The notes under the pieces are model-generated. The model saw nothing but the letters and a program-made list of their open reading frames with translations, searched no databases and was not told where the DNA came from. The translations under genes and the position numbers were made by a program. 64,000 nt of DNA from an uncultured Acetatifactor sp. (GTDB lineage: Bacteria > Bacillota > Clostridia > Lachnospirales > Lachnospiraceae), in contig CATKYJ010000013.1 in the NCBI GenBank assembly GCA_949840885.1, positions 1-64,000 on the forward strand, read 5' to 3'. Position 1 is the first letter of the stretch. Each line of letters opens with the position of its first letter. This document shows positions 44,360 through 52,692 of this stretch, piece by piece.

Positions 44360-45010
44360 ATGGGACAGGGAATCTGCTATCTGGTAGGCGCAGGGGAAAA
44401 TACGGGGCTTGACTTCACCCTTTCCGCCAATGACTATGTGATTGCCGTGGACGGTGGTTTTAAGGTGCTGGAGGAGGCACACATCACGCCGGATCTGGTG
44501 GTGGGGGACTTCGACACCCTGGGCTACTGCCCTACCCACCCAAATGTCATACGGCTCAATCCCAGAAAAGACGACACGGACACCTTGGCCGCGTTGAAAG
44601 AGGGCATACTGGAGGGCTTTCGCTGCTTCCATCTCTATTGCGGCACCGGCGGCCGCATCGAGCATACCATTGCCAATATCCAGCTGCTGGCCTTTCTGTC
44701 CCAGAACGGCAGACAGGGCTTTCTGCATGACAGGGACTGCATACTAACTACAATCACATCATCCAAGCTGACGATACCCAGAAGAGAGTCCGGATTTGTG
44801 TCCGTCTTTTCGTTTACGGAGGAATGTCAGGGAGTCAATCTGCGCGGCCTGAAGTATGAGCTCACGGATGCCGTGCTGCACAACTCTTTTCCCCTGGGCG
44901 TCAGCAATGAATTCAAAGGGATGGAGAGCTCCATTTCCGTGAAGAAAGGGACGTTGCTGGTGGTCTTTCCAAAGAATGTACTGGGGGGATTGCGGGTGGG
45001 GGAGATATAG
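44360..45010 (+). CDS. thiN: Thiamine pyrophosphokinase
   Basis: This 216-aa enzyme transfers pyrophosphate from ATP to thiamine. It has AVDGGFKVLEE, VVGDFDTLG near residue 50, RKDDTDTLAAL near 75 and GGRIEHTIANI near 100, all TPK signatures, and a C-terminal thiamine-binding beta domain (GLKYEL, SNEF). The start at 44360 has GGAGGAGG six bases upstream; the TTG at 44300 has none. Confidence 0.93.
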   Translation: MGQGICYLVGAGENTGLDFTLSANDYVIAVDGGFKVLEEAHITPDLVVGDFDTLGYCPTHPNVIRLNPRKDDTDTLAALKEGILEGFRCFHLYCGTGGRIEHTIANIQLLAFLSQNGRQGFLHDRDCILTTITSSKLTIPRRESGFVSVFSFTEECQGVNLRGLKYELTDAVLHNSFPLGVSNEFKGMESSISVKKGTLLVVFPKNVLGGLRVGEI

Positions 45011-45132
45011 GGAATGAAGCCCGATTTCCCCAAAAGGCAATTCCCGCTCCTTTCCTTATCCCTCCAAAAATAACACATATCCCAAAACAATTCATATAAT
45101 ATTCCAAAAACAACCAAAAAGCAGGTTTTCCT

Positions 45133-45675
45133 ATGGAACGAAACAGTAACCTCATGTCCTGCGATATGAGCGGCATAAAGCCGGCGATGCTTGAGCTGCG
45201 CTATCCGCCCACCCAGGTGGAGCGCCGGAATCCTGACTATGCCGCTCTTCTGTCTTTCGATTACTGCGGCCCGGTGTCCGAGCTGTCCGCCATCACCCAG
45301 TATATTAACAATGAGAACCGCCTGTGCCTGACGGCCTGTCCCCTTGCAAGGACGCTTTTAGGGATTGCCATAGCAGAGATGATGCATCTGCAGAAGCTGG
45401 GCGAGCTGATCCAGCTTTTGGGCGGCGAGGCCAGCTTTTCCGTAAGGCAGCCAAACGGGAAGCAGATGCTGTGGACGCCGGATTATCTGACGCTGTCCAA
45501 AGACGCCAGACGGATGCTCTGTGCGGACGTAGAGGCTGAAAGAGAGGCCATCGCCCAGTACGAAACCCATATCCGAAAGATAAAGGACCAGTGCGTGGAT
45601 GCAGTACTGCGGAGAATCATTCGGGACGAGGAGTACCATATTATGCTCCTCCAGGGCCTGATGGCGGAGCTGTAG
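45133..45675 (+). CDS. Ferritin-like di-iron protein
   Basis: The 180-aa protein has a four-helix bundle with the ligand pattern of the ferritin superfamily: Glu in VSELSAITQYI, ExxH in IAEMMHLQKL, Glu in EAEREAIAQYETHI and ExxH in IRDEEYHIMLL. This resembles rubrerythrin and Mn-catalase relatives and may handle iron or peroxide. The N-terminus has three Cys/Met-rich spots. The ribosome binding site is weak (GCAGG). Confidence 0.85.
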   Translation: MERNSNLMSCDMSGIKPAMLELRYPPTQVERRNPDYAALLSFDYCGPVSELSAITQYINNENRLCLTACPLARTLLGIAIAEMMHLQKLGELIQLLGGEASFSVRQPNGKQMLWTPDYLTLSKDARRMLCADVEAEREAIAQYETHIRKIKDQCVDAVLRRIIRDEEYHIMLLQGLMAEL

Positions 45676-45714
45676 GCTGCGCCTGTGTTCCCGGTTCTAT
45701 GGTTTTTACAGCAG

Positions 45715-45758
45715 TCAGGCGAACCATTGGACTATGATAAGTCCGGAGGTTCGCCTGA
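45715..45758. other. Strong inverted repeat after the ferritin-like gene
   Basis: TCAGGCGAACC at 45715-45725 pairs with GGTTCGCCTGA at 45748-45758, with an inner GGACT/AGTCC pair. On the plus strand A-rich sequence, not U, follows, so a normal intrinsic terminator is not obvious. It may still end the ferritin-like transcript. Confidence 0.5.
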
Positions 45759-45938
45759 AAATAAAAATCAGTCATTTTCTCAGCTGATATTCCGATTTTT
45801 TAAATGTAAAAAACCTTGTCCATATCATCCGCGCCAGGGTTCATCACCGAAACAGACTCTTCGGTTGTCGGGGCATTTGCATATTCTCTCGGGAAACTGC
45901 CTTTGAAACCTCCGGATGAAACGTCATGGCGCACAATG

Positions 45939-46136
45939 TCAGCAGAAACCCTGCTCTAGCCTTTCCACGATCTGATGCATTTCAGACTTGGACCGAACAT
46001 TCCGTGCCGCCTCCAGCACACGGTGCTTCTCCTGTTCATCCAGCCTGGCATAAGCGTCCAGCGCTTTCTGGTTCATCCCAAGCTGGAAGCTTAAGCCCAA
46101 AGGCATAGTATCTCTTTCATCTGCCTTTCTTTCCAT
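45939..46136 (-). CDS. Small uncharacterised protein next to spoVAC
   Basis: This 65-aa helical, charged protein contains LGLSFQLGMNQKALDAYARL and ends EMHQIVERLEQGF. I do not recognise a named family. The ATG at 46136 has GAGAGG seven bases upstream; a TTG at 46166 would overlap spoVAC. It lies 16 bp after spoVAC and is likely co-transcribed with it. Confidence 0.7.
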   Translation of the reverse strand: MERKADERDTMPLGLSFQLGMNQKALDAYARLDEQEKHRVLEAARNVRSKSEMHQIVERLEQGFC

Positions 46137-46152
46137 ACCATGTCCTCTCTTT

Positions 46153-46632
46153 CTATACGATTCCAATCAGTTTCCCAATCCAGTAAACCACCCCCAGCGC
46201 CCAGCTGGCAAATATCCCATACAGGATCACCGGCCCCGCGATGGTAAAAATCTTGCACCCAATGCCAAACACCTGCCCCTCGGCTTTGTACTCAATAGCC
46301 GGTGCCGCCACGGAGTTGGCAAATCCGGTGATAGGCACCAAAGCGCCGGCGCCGCCCCATTTTGCGATTTTGGGGAAGATGCCAAAGCCCGTCAGGAGCA
46401 CCGACAAAAGCACCAGGAGCAGGGAGCACCAGCTTCCCGCCGTCTGCTTGTCCAGTCCTAAGTTTCCTGCATAGTTTAAGATGAACTGACCGATGCAGCA
46501 AATAATGCCTCCCGTAATGAACGCGTGCAGCATCTGCTGCCAGAGGCTGTGGGTAGGCGTCACTGCCTTGACATACTGCTCATATTCTTTCTGCTGCTGT
46601 TTCTTCTCATTGCCTGTGTTTTTCTCTTCCAT
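46153..46632 (-). CDS. spoVAC: Stage V sporulation protein AC
   Basis: The 159-aa membrane protein matches SpoVAC: PTHSLWQQMLHAFITGGIICCIGQ near 26-48, helices around 65-90, and GALVPITGFANSVAAPAIEYKAEG. SpoVAC forms a channel used to move dipicolinic acid into spores and release it during germination, acting with SpoVAD. GAGGAG precedes the start. The usual downstream gene spoVAD is not adjacent. Confidence 0.93.
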   Translation of the reverse strand: MEEKNTGNEKKQQQKEYEQYVKAVTPTHSLWQQMLHAFITGGIICCIGQFILNYAGNLGLDKQTAGSWCSLLLVLLSVLLTGFGIFPKIAKWGGAGALVPITGFANSVAAPAIEYKAEGQVFGIGCKIFTIAGPVILYGIFASWALGVVYWIGKLIGIV

Positions 46633-46751
46633 AGTTCTCCTCGCTTCTTTTCTATACCGGCATATTTGTCCTGACTCATGTCCGAAAGTCTGCCCTGCCT
46701 GAGTTCATGGGATCCCGTCTCTTTCTCTCAGTATGCGCAGCTTCCCGAAAT

Positions 46752-47375
46752 CTATTCCACTTCTTTCCCCTCTCTCCCGGCGGTGGCGATGAGAGCCTTG
46801 TCCACGTCCTCCTCATAATTGCGCATTGCCACCTCTATGGGCGTGGGGTCTTTGGTAATCCGCCTGCCGCCCACATGGTTGAAGAAAAGGATAATGCCCA
46901 TCGCAAGGCCAATGGAGTAGGACACCTCCAGGGTGTTCAGCCCCTGAGGCTCCCTGTTCATCACCATCCGATAGATTTCCGTGAACACGTCATTGATGCC
47001 CACATCATTGTGGTATGCCATGATGGTAAAGGCAGTTCCGAAAAAGCTCACCAAGCACACCAGCGCGCATTTCGCCCACTGCTGCCAGCCCTTGTGCCGG
47101 TCCACGCTGATCCATTCCACCAGCACATCCGGCTCTCCCACGATCTGGACGCTGACACCTGGGCAGGTCTCCTCCATAAGCTTTACCAAATGCAGGGAGC
47201 TGACGACGCACCGCTTCGTCTCCCCGCTGCCGAAATGGTGCACTTTCAGGGCTTTCAGCTTCGCGGAAACGACGGAGTCCATGCAGCGCAGGGAGGCCAC
47301 GTCCGACAGGAACACGTCCTCCGACTGCACTTCCGCATTCCTTTCACATTTTAAATATACCGTCACGTTTGCCAT
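46752..47375 (-). CDS. spoVAA: Stage V sporulation protein AA
   Basis: The 207-aa protein has the SpoVAA arrangement: a soluble N-terminal half (NVTVYLKCERNAEVQSEDVF, then EPDVLVEWISVDRHK) and two helices separated by NDVFTEIYRMVM, ending KDPTPIEVAMRNYEEDVDK. The start at 47375 has GAGAGG upstream; a longer frame to 47477 lacks family similarity. It lies downstream of spoVAB, the reverse of the Bacillus order. Confidence 0.85.
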   Translation of the reverse strand: MANVTVYLKCERNAEVQSEDVFLSDVASLRCMDSVVSAKLKALKVHHFGSGETKRCVVSSLHLVKLMEETCPGVSVQIVGEPDVLVEWISVDRHKGWQQWAKCALVCLVSFFGTAFTIMAYHNDVGINDVFTEIYRMVMNREPQGLNTLEVSYSIGLAMGIILFFNHVGGRRITKDPTPIEVAMRNYEEDVDKALIATAGREGKEVE

Positions 47376-47486
47376 ATAGCCTCTCTCTTTCTCGTTGCTG
47401 TCCGCTCCGTCCGCAGTTACAGATGCGCAGAAATCGCAAGAACAGCGCTTTTGCGCACAACCACCCTTGACACACATGCCGCCGCA

Positions 47487-47966
47487 TCAGGCAGTCCGAT
47501 GCAGCTCTGTCACAAAATACAGCAGGGAACCGCAGATCTTTCCCGCCGCCATGCCGATAATCGCAAGGCCCAGCCCGTGCCGGAACGAGATGCGCCGGGT
47601 CAGGATCGGGATGCTGTCCAGCATCTCCGCAATGGCCAGCGCCAGACATCCCACGAACATTCCGGCAAACAGTCCAAAGACCGCCTGGGCAGACATGCCT
47701 ATGATATCCAACAGCTTCTCATACTGCGGAAGCCGCTGCTGCCACCACGCATGAAACTGGCAGTATCTGGAAAAAATACTCAGCACGCAGCCTGTCAGGG
47801 TCCCGAATATTACCATCTCCTCATAGATCAGCACATATTTCGCCGTGTGTGTCTTGCCCGCGAACCGGGGCACCAGCCCCACTGCCGCCAGCACGGTGAA
47901 CACCCCTGCCGCTGCCAGAAGCCCATAGCTTCCCCCTGTCAAAATCAGAAAAAAATTCCGCATCAT
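47487..47966 (-). CDS. spoVAB: Stage V sporulation protein AB
   Basis: The 159-aa membrane protein has four or five helices with VGLVPRFAGKTHTAKYVLIYE near residues 25-45 and IAEMLDSIPILTRRIS, both like SpoVAB. It should take part in dipicolinate transport with SpoVAA and SpoVAC. The double ATG at 47966/47963 has AAAGGA upstream at a long distance. It precedes spoVAA by about 110 bp. Confidence 0.8.
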   Translation of the reverse strand: MMRNFFLILTGGSYGLLAAAGVFTVLAAVGLVPRFAGKTHTAKYVLIYEEMVIFGTLTGCVLSIFSRYCQFHAWWQQRLPQYEKLLDIIGMSAQAVFGLFAGMFVGCLALAIAEMLDSIPILTRRISFRHGLGLAIIGMAAGKICGSLLYFVTELHRTA

Positions 47967-48110
47967 CCAATCAGCTTTCCTTTCAGGTTTCCTGATTATT
48001 ATGATACGGAATCTCAAAAATTATTCAGTCATTGATAAAGCAATCGCAGACATCCCGCCCGGATGAGGAACGCCTGTCAACACTTTGGCCGCTTAGAGAA
48101 TTTCTTCGCA

Positions 48111-49283
48111 TTACCAAAAAGGCTCAAAACTAATATTCAGATCCACATCCGAGGCTATCCCCTGCACCCTGCCCGACTGGGAATACTGCCATATTTTGAA
48201 GTCATAGGGATAATAGAAATCCTCCCGGTATGCCGCGAACCACTTGTCGTACCCCTCCAGCATCCCCAGCTCCAGCATCATGATTCCCATCTCCGTATTG
48301 TAGTACAGCATGGGCCTGTACCCTGCATTCTCAATGGTCTGGCAGAAAAGCTGGGCAAACCTGGTGCGGTCCTCTATGGAAAGGGCGTTCATCCGGCCGT
48401 CCTCACCGGTCACATTTTCCACATCGAACACAATAGGACATTCCATCTGGTAGGGGGCAATCTTTGTCAGCACCAGGTTCGCCTCCTCCAGCACTTCCTC
48501 CTCGGTGATGGCCTGGCTGTAGATATAGGCCCCCACCTTGATGCCCGCGGCCTGTGCGCCCTGGACATTGACGTCAAAGTTCGCGTCCTCCACCAGCTTC
48601 CCGGTTCCGTACCCTCTGTAGGCCGCCCGGATGAAAGCAAATTCCACGCCGTCCTGAGCCACCAGATTCCAGTCGATATTTCCCTGGAACTCCGACACGT
48701 CAATGCCCTTATGGGAAATCACCTGACCGTCCTGAAGATATTGGTACTCCCCTGTCTCCAGGATATTCAGGTTGGCATTTTGCCAGCCGTGCTGCTTCAG
48801 ACTATAGTCAATGGGGACGATATTATACTGCCCGCCGCTGTATACGATCATGTCGTTGGGATACAGGGGCCGCAGCGCCTCCAGCACCGAATCCCCGTCG
48901 TTGAGCCTGGTGCGTATCCCCTCCAGCACCTCCGACTGGGCCTGCTGCCTGGCATTGCCCACTTGTGCCTCCACCTCCTGGGGCGAAAGTCCCATAGAAC
49001 CGGCAAACACGCCGACTACATTTCCATCGGCATCCACCACGTTCCCGTTGGCATCAATGCTGACAGCCTTGGCTCCCTCCAGCACATCCCCGCTGGAGGC
49101 CGCAGTGCTGTCTTTCACCCGTTCCCTTATCCACGCATAGATGGAAACCAAGGAAAACATCACGATCACCATTGCCACCAGGCACACAAACATGGCGTAT
49201 ATCCGCCTGCGTATGGCCTTTCCCATACGTCTCTTCCCCGTCCTGCCTCTCTCCATATCCGTATGCCTCATCCTGTCCGCCAT
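48111..49283 (-). CDS. Membrane-anchored GH25 lysozyme-like hydrolase
   Basis: The 390-aa protein has a basic start, one membrane helix near residues 29-50, a spacer to about 190, and a GH25 domain: KGIDVSEFQGNIDW (first Asp), FIRAAYRGYG, ANFDVNVQGAQAAGIKVGAYIYS, CPIVFDVENV (catalytic DxE) and ASDVDLNISF at the end. It would cut peptidoglycan at the membrane face. Placement between sigF and spoVA genes suggests a sporulation role. Confidence 0.92.
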   Translation of the reverse strand: MADRMRHTDMERGRTGKRRMGKAIRRRIYAMFVCLVAMVIVMFSLVSIYAWIRERVKDSTAASSGDVLEGAKAVSIDANGNVVDADGNVVGVFAGSMGLSPQEVEAQVGNARQQAQSEVLEGIRTRLNDGDSVLEALRPLYPNDMIVYSGGQYNIVPIDYSLKQHGWQNANLNILETGEYQYLQDGQVISHKGIDVSEFQGNIDWNLVAQDGVEFAFIRAAYRGYGTGKLVEDANFDVNVQGAQAAGIKVGAYIYSQAITEEEVLEEANLVLTKIAPYQMECPIVFDVENVTGEDGRMNALSIEDRTRFAQLFCQTIENAGYRPMLYYNTEMGIMMLELGMLEGYDKWFAAYREDFYYPYDFKIWQYSQSGRVQGIASDVDLNISFEPFW

Positions 49284-49415
49284 ATCAGTTCACTCCCTCC
49301 AAAACAGCCCTGTCCTTAGATACCGATGTTCTTTGTACCCTATAATAGTAAACGAATTGGCTCCGGAAGAAAAGAGATTTTTGGCAATTTCCGAAATTTT
49401 ACAAAAAATTAAAGT

Positions 49416-50180
49416 TTATCTTGCCTTTTCCCGCAGGTTTAAGAGGATCTTCTTCTCCATACGGCTGACCTGCACCTGGCTCACTCCCAGCCTGGCGGCG
49501 ATTTCCGTCTGGGTTTTGTTCTGGAAGTAGCGCATGTAGATCAGGTTCCTGTCCCCTGGCTCCAGGCTGTCCAAAAGCTGTCCCAGCAACATATGGTTCA
49601 AGAGCTCTTCCTTTTCCGGATCCTCTCCGTTGCAGCCCCCTGCCGCGCTGCTGCCTATGCTGCCGGCACTCCCCCGCACCACCTTGTCCACCAGGTAGAC
49701 CTCGCTGCCATCGTCCTGATAGATTGCGGAATAAATGGACTCCACCGATGTGTCAGCCTCCATGGCCAGCACCGTATCCTCCACGGACAGTCCCGCCTCT
49801 GCCGCAATCTCCCGCACCGTGGGCTCCCTGCCTGCTTTCCCCTGGAGCGTCTGCCTGGCAAGCTTCACCTTAAGCCCGTTCTCCTTGATTGTCCGGGACA
49901 CCTTTACAGGCCCGTCGTCCCGCAGAAACCGCTTGATCTCACCGGTGATCATGGGCACCGCATAGGTGGAGAACTTCAGCCCCAGCTTCAGGTCGAACTT
50001 GTCTATGGCTTTCATTAGCCCTATGACGCCGATCTGGAAGAGATCTTCCAGGTCATGTCCCCTGCCTGCAAACCGCCTGACAATATGGCGCACCAGTCCC
50101 AGGTTGCTTTCTATCAGTACCTCTCTTGCCTCGCTTTCTCCTGCTTGTGACCTGGCAATCAGCACTGATGTTCTATCCAT
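49416..50180 (-). CDS. sigF: Sporulation sigma factor F
   Basis: The 254-aa protein has sigma-70 region 2 (LGLVRHIVRRFAGRGHDLEDL, FKxSTYAVPMITGEIKRFLRDD), region 3 and region 4 HTH (LEPGDRNLIYMRYFQNKTQTEIAARLGVSQVQVSRMEK). A 20-residue Gly/Ser-rich insertion near 170-190 is unusual. It drives forespore gene expression and is held by SpoIIAB. Its start overlaps spoIIAB by 22 bases. Confidence 0.95.
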   Translation of the reverse strand: MDRTSVLIARSQAGESEAREVLIESNLGLVRHIVRRFAGRGHDLEDLFQIGVIGLMKAIDKFDLKLGLKFSTYAVPMITGEIKRFLRDDGPVKVSRTIKENGLKVKLARQTLQGKAGREPTVREIAAEAGLSVEDTVLAMEADTSVESIYSAIYQDDGSEVYLVDKVVRGSAGSIGSSAAGGCNGEDPEKEELLNHMLLGQLLDSLEPGDRNLIYMRYFQNKTQTEIAARLGVSQVQVSRMEKKILLNLREKAR

Positions 50181-50653
50181 CCGCCCACCCCTATTTTTTT
50201 GATCATGCGGACTTTCGTCCCCTGGCCCGGCGCGCTTTCCACCTCCAGGTCGTCCATAAATGCCTCCATGAAAGCAAAGCCCATGCCGGATCGCTCCAGT
50301 TCAGGTCTGGTGGTATAGAGGGGCTCCATGGCCTTCTCCACATCCTCGATCCCCTTTCCCTGGTCAATCACTTCAATATGTAGGATATTCTTGTCCAATA
50401 CGCAGCGAAGCCTTACCTTGCCCGGATTGGCCTCATCACACTCTTCCCCTTTCTCTCCCGGCCTCCCATAGCCCCGAAGATTCCCATAGCCGTGTATGAT
50501 GGAATTGGTCACGGCCTCCGATACCGCAGTCTTGATGTCCGCCATCTCCTCCACCGTAGGATTCAGGTGGGTGATGAAAGCCGCCACTGCCACCCGGGCA
50601 AATCCCTCATTGTCCGAAAGGGCATCAAAGATAATCTCCATTTCATTTTTCAT
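50159..50653 (-). CDS. spoIIAB: Anti-sigma F factor and serine kinase
   Basis: The 164-aa GHKL-fold kinase has the N-box SEAVTNSIIHGY, G1 DQGKGIED and G2 SGMGFAFMEAF. It binds SigF and phosphorylates SpoIIAA with ATP. It is somewhat longer than the Bacillus protein owing to a loop near residues 65-80 rich in Glu/Gly. It overlaps spoIIAA by an ATGA. Confidence 0.95.
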   Translation of the reverse strand: MKNEMEIIFDALSDNEGFARVAVAAFITHLNPTVEEMADIKTAVSEAVTNSIIHGYGNLRGYGRPGEKGEECDEANPGKVRLRCVLDKNILHIEVIDQGKGIEDVEKAMEPLYTTRPELERSGMGFAFMEAFMDDLEVESAPGQGTKVRMIKKIGVGGWIEHQC

Positions 50654-50973
50654 GATTCCAGTACCTCCACTATTTTATTCAGTCCCGACAGCCTGAAGAT
50701 CCTCTCTATCTGCCTGTCCACATGGATGGCATAGACCTTGCCCCCGAAGCAGGATATTTTCCGGTACCGCCCCATAATGATCCCTATCCCGGAAGAGTCC
50801 ATGAACCTTGTCCTCCCGAAGTCGAACACCACGTCCCGCACCTCTTTCCTGACCAGATACCTGTCCGCGCACTCGCAGATAAATCCTGCCCCATGATGGT
50901 CGATTTCTTCCGGCAGCTGAATCAGAAGGCAGTTGTCGATAATCTGAAAATCCTCCGCAGCAATCTGTCCCAT
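50650..50973 (-). CDS. spoIIAA: Anti-anti-sigma factor of SigF
   Basis: The 107-aa STAS protein has the phosphorylated Ser in RFMDSSGIGIIMGRY near residue 60 and an N-terminal strand IIDNCLLIQLPEEIDHHG. The unphosphorylated form frees SigF from SpoIIAB. AAAGGAG lies upstream of the ATG at 50973. First gene of the operon; the spacer to the terminator upstream is only about 55 bp, and no clear SigH promoter was found. Confidence 0.94.
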   Translation of the reverse strand: MGQIAAEDFQIIDNCLLIQLPEEIDHHGAGFICECADRYLVRKEVRDVVFDFGRTRFMDSSGIGIIMGRYRKISCFGGKVYAIHVDRQIERIFRLSGLNKIVEVLES

Positions 50974-51027
50974 ACCTTGCACATCTCCTTTCCGAATGGG
51001 CTTGCGGCCCCACAGCCGCTTCTTCCA

Positions 51028-51062
51028 ACAAAAAAGAACCCATAGCGTCTACAGGTTCTTTT
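51028..51062 (-). terminator. Intrinsic terminator after the zinc-ribbon TPR gene
   Basis: On the minus strand AAAAGAACC pairs with GGTTCTTTT around an 13-base loop and TTTTTT follows. It ends the valS-folC-TPR run just ahead of spoIIAA. Confidence 0.85.
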
Positions 51063-51124
51063 CTTTCGTACTTCCCACATGCCGCCCGGGCGTCACCCGT
51101 GTAAAACAGCGCACGCCCAGACTC

Positions 51125-52528
51125 TTACAGAGCGTTCAGATTGTCCTTGCGCCTCTGGGCATCCCTGGCTCTGGCAGTCTCCGGAAACAGTTCTATTACT
51201 TTGTCGTAAGTAGTGATGGCATTGACCGTATCGCCGCTCAACCGGTAGGCCTCTCCCAGAAGAAAGAAAGCTTCTACATTGCCGGCATCGTACTTTACTG
51301 CCTTTTCAAAACTCCCTACGGCTTCCTCATACTTGGCCCCATAGTACTGCCGAGTACCCGCGTCATAATATTCTTTGGACAGTTCGGGCCCGATGGCGGC
51401 GTTCATTGACTGGTACAGTCGCCCAAATCCGGCCGGCATGGCTGCCATGTCCACACGTTCGCCAAGTTCCTCCAGCCGGTCCGCTGCCACCTGCATATCC
51501 GCCGTCTCCGTGTATTCCGCCGCGATCTGGAGCAGTTCCTCCGTCACCGGGATGGTTCCTCCCGTTCCTGCATAGCCGTCAATCTCCGCCCTGAGGTTCT
51601 GGATGTTACCGCTCAGGTTCTCTATCTGCCCCTCCAGTTCCTGAATCCGGGCAGTCTTTGCGTCCGATTCGCTGCTGATCCTGGCAGTGACCTGCTGCTC
51701 CTCGCTGCGGACCCGGGACTGGGCCGCGGGTACCACCAGAAAGTACATGGCCGCCACTCCTATGATCAGGCCGATGACCATGTTCACTACCGTGGAGAGG
51801 CCGCCTCCCCGCTTTGGCTCCCTGACACTTAAGGGCTGGATAATGATTTCATTGTCGCTCTGGTATCTGACAGACTCTTCTTTCCTGCGCCGCTTCACAC
51901 CCTCCTCCGGCATCATGGCCTCTTCCACCTCTTTCAGATAGCGAAGGGTCTGGAGGTTGTTCTTGTCGATATCCATACACTTGCGCAGTTCCCGCTCTGC
52001 CCTGTCCCACTCCTCCTGCTTCATGTACAATAATGCCAACAGCTGATGGGCCCGTATGAATCTGGGATTCATGGACAACACTTTCCGCAGTTGTATCACT
52101 GCCAGGTCTTCGCTGTTCTGTCTGCACAGAACCAAAGCCCTGTTGTATTTCTTGGCAGTCTGGTTCACGGATTCCAGCCTGCCGGAATTGGAACGGATCT
52201 TATCGATATATTCGTCCGCAATATTCTTCTCCGGGCTCATGTTCTTGCTGATGACCCATTCCCTGAGAGCAGTGGCCACCTCTCCCATCTCAAAATACAC
52301 CAGCCCCAGGAGATTGCGCGCCTTGATATTGCTCTTGTTGAACTGCAGGCTGCGGCGCAGGCTCACCACAGCGCCGCTTAAATCTCTGACTCCGGCCTTT
52401 TCCAGGCCTTCATTGTAATACATGTTGGACACATGCACTACCTTTTTATATAAGGAGACATCGGCTCCGCAGGAAGTGCAGAAGTCATGCTCCGACAGAC
52501 GGCGACCGCAATTATAACAAAATATCAT
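51125..52528 (-). CDS. Zinc-ribbon, TPR and coiled-coil membrane protein
   Basis: The 467-aa protein starts with a zinc ribbon (CYNCGRRL...CTSCGAD, residues 4-21), then TPR repeats to about 200, a membrane helix near 248-268 (VVNMVIGLIIGVAAMYFLVVP), a coiled coil (about 285-320, QELEGQIENLSGNIQNLRAEI), and more TPRs to the end (AKYEEAVGSFEKAVKY). It is probably a scaffold with helices on both sides of the membrane. It is coupled by ATGA to the 55-aa gene upstream. Confidence 0.85.
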   Translation of the reverse strand: MIFCYNCGRRLSEHDFCTSCGADVSLYKKVVHVSNMYYNEGLEKAGVRDLSGAVVSLRRSLQFNKSNIKARNLLGLVYFEMGEVATALREWVISKNMSPEKNIADEYIDKIRSNSGRLESVNQTAKKYNRALVLCRQNSEDLAVIQLRKVLSMNPRFIRAHQLLALLYMKQEEWDRAERELRKCMDIDKNNLQTLRYLKEVEEAMMPEEGVKRRRKEESVRYQSDNEIIIQPLSVREPKRGGGLSTVVNMVIGLIIGVAAMYFLVVPAAQSRVRSEEQQVTARISSESDAKTARIQELEGQIENLSGNIQNLRAEIDGYAGTGGTIPVTEELLQIAAEYTETADMQVAADRLEELGERVDMAAMPAGFGRLYQSMNAAIGPELSKEYYDAGTRQYYGAKYEEAVGSFEKAVKYDAGNVEAFFLLGEAYRLSGDTVNAITTYDKVIELFPETARARDAQRRKDNLNAL

Positions 52529-52692
52529 GATTCTTCTTCATACTCCCGTTCAAATTCACCTTCCGGCTCCGTAATCTTTTTAATGAGCAGATCCGCTATG
52601 TCCGTCAGATCCTGCTGATAAATGGCATCCTCCACATCCTCCACCTCAAGGCTGGGGTGGAATTTTTTCAGTTCGTCCTCAAAATTTATCAT
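52525..52692 (-). CDS. 55-aa acidic protein coupled to folC and the TPR gene
   Basis: This short gene encodes 55 residues, highly acidic, beginning MINFEDELKKFHPSLEVED and ending YEEES. Its ATG overlaps the folC stop by ATGA (52689-52692) and its own stop overlaps the TPR gene start in the same way (52525-52528). Such double coupling supports real translation. No membrane segment or known domain is visible. It may be a small partner of the TPR protein. Confidence 0.75.
   Translation of the reverse strand: MINFEDELKKFHPSLEVEDVEDAIYQQDLTDIADLLIKKITEPEGEFEREYEEES

Noticed and set aside
45715..45758. Canonical intrinsic terminator
   Set aside because: The stem is strong but no U-run follows on either strand, so it is listed only as an inverted repeat.
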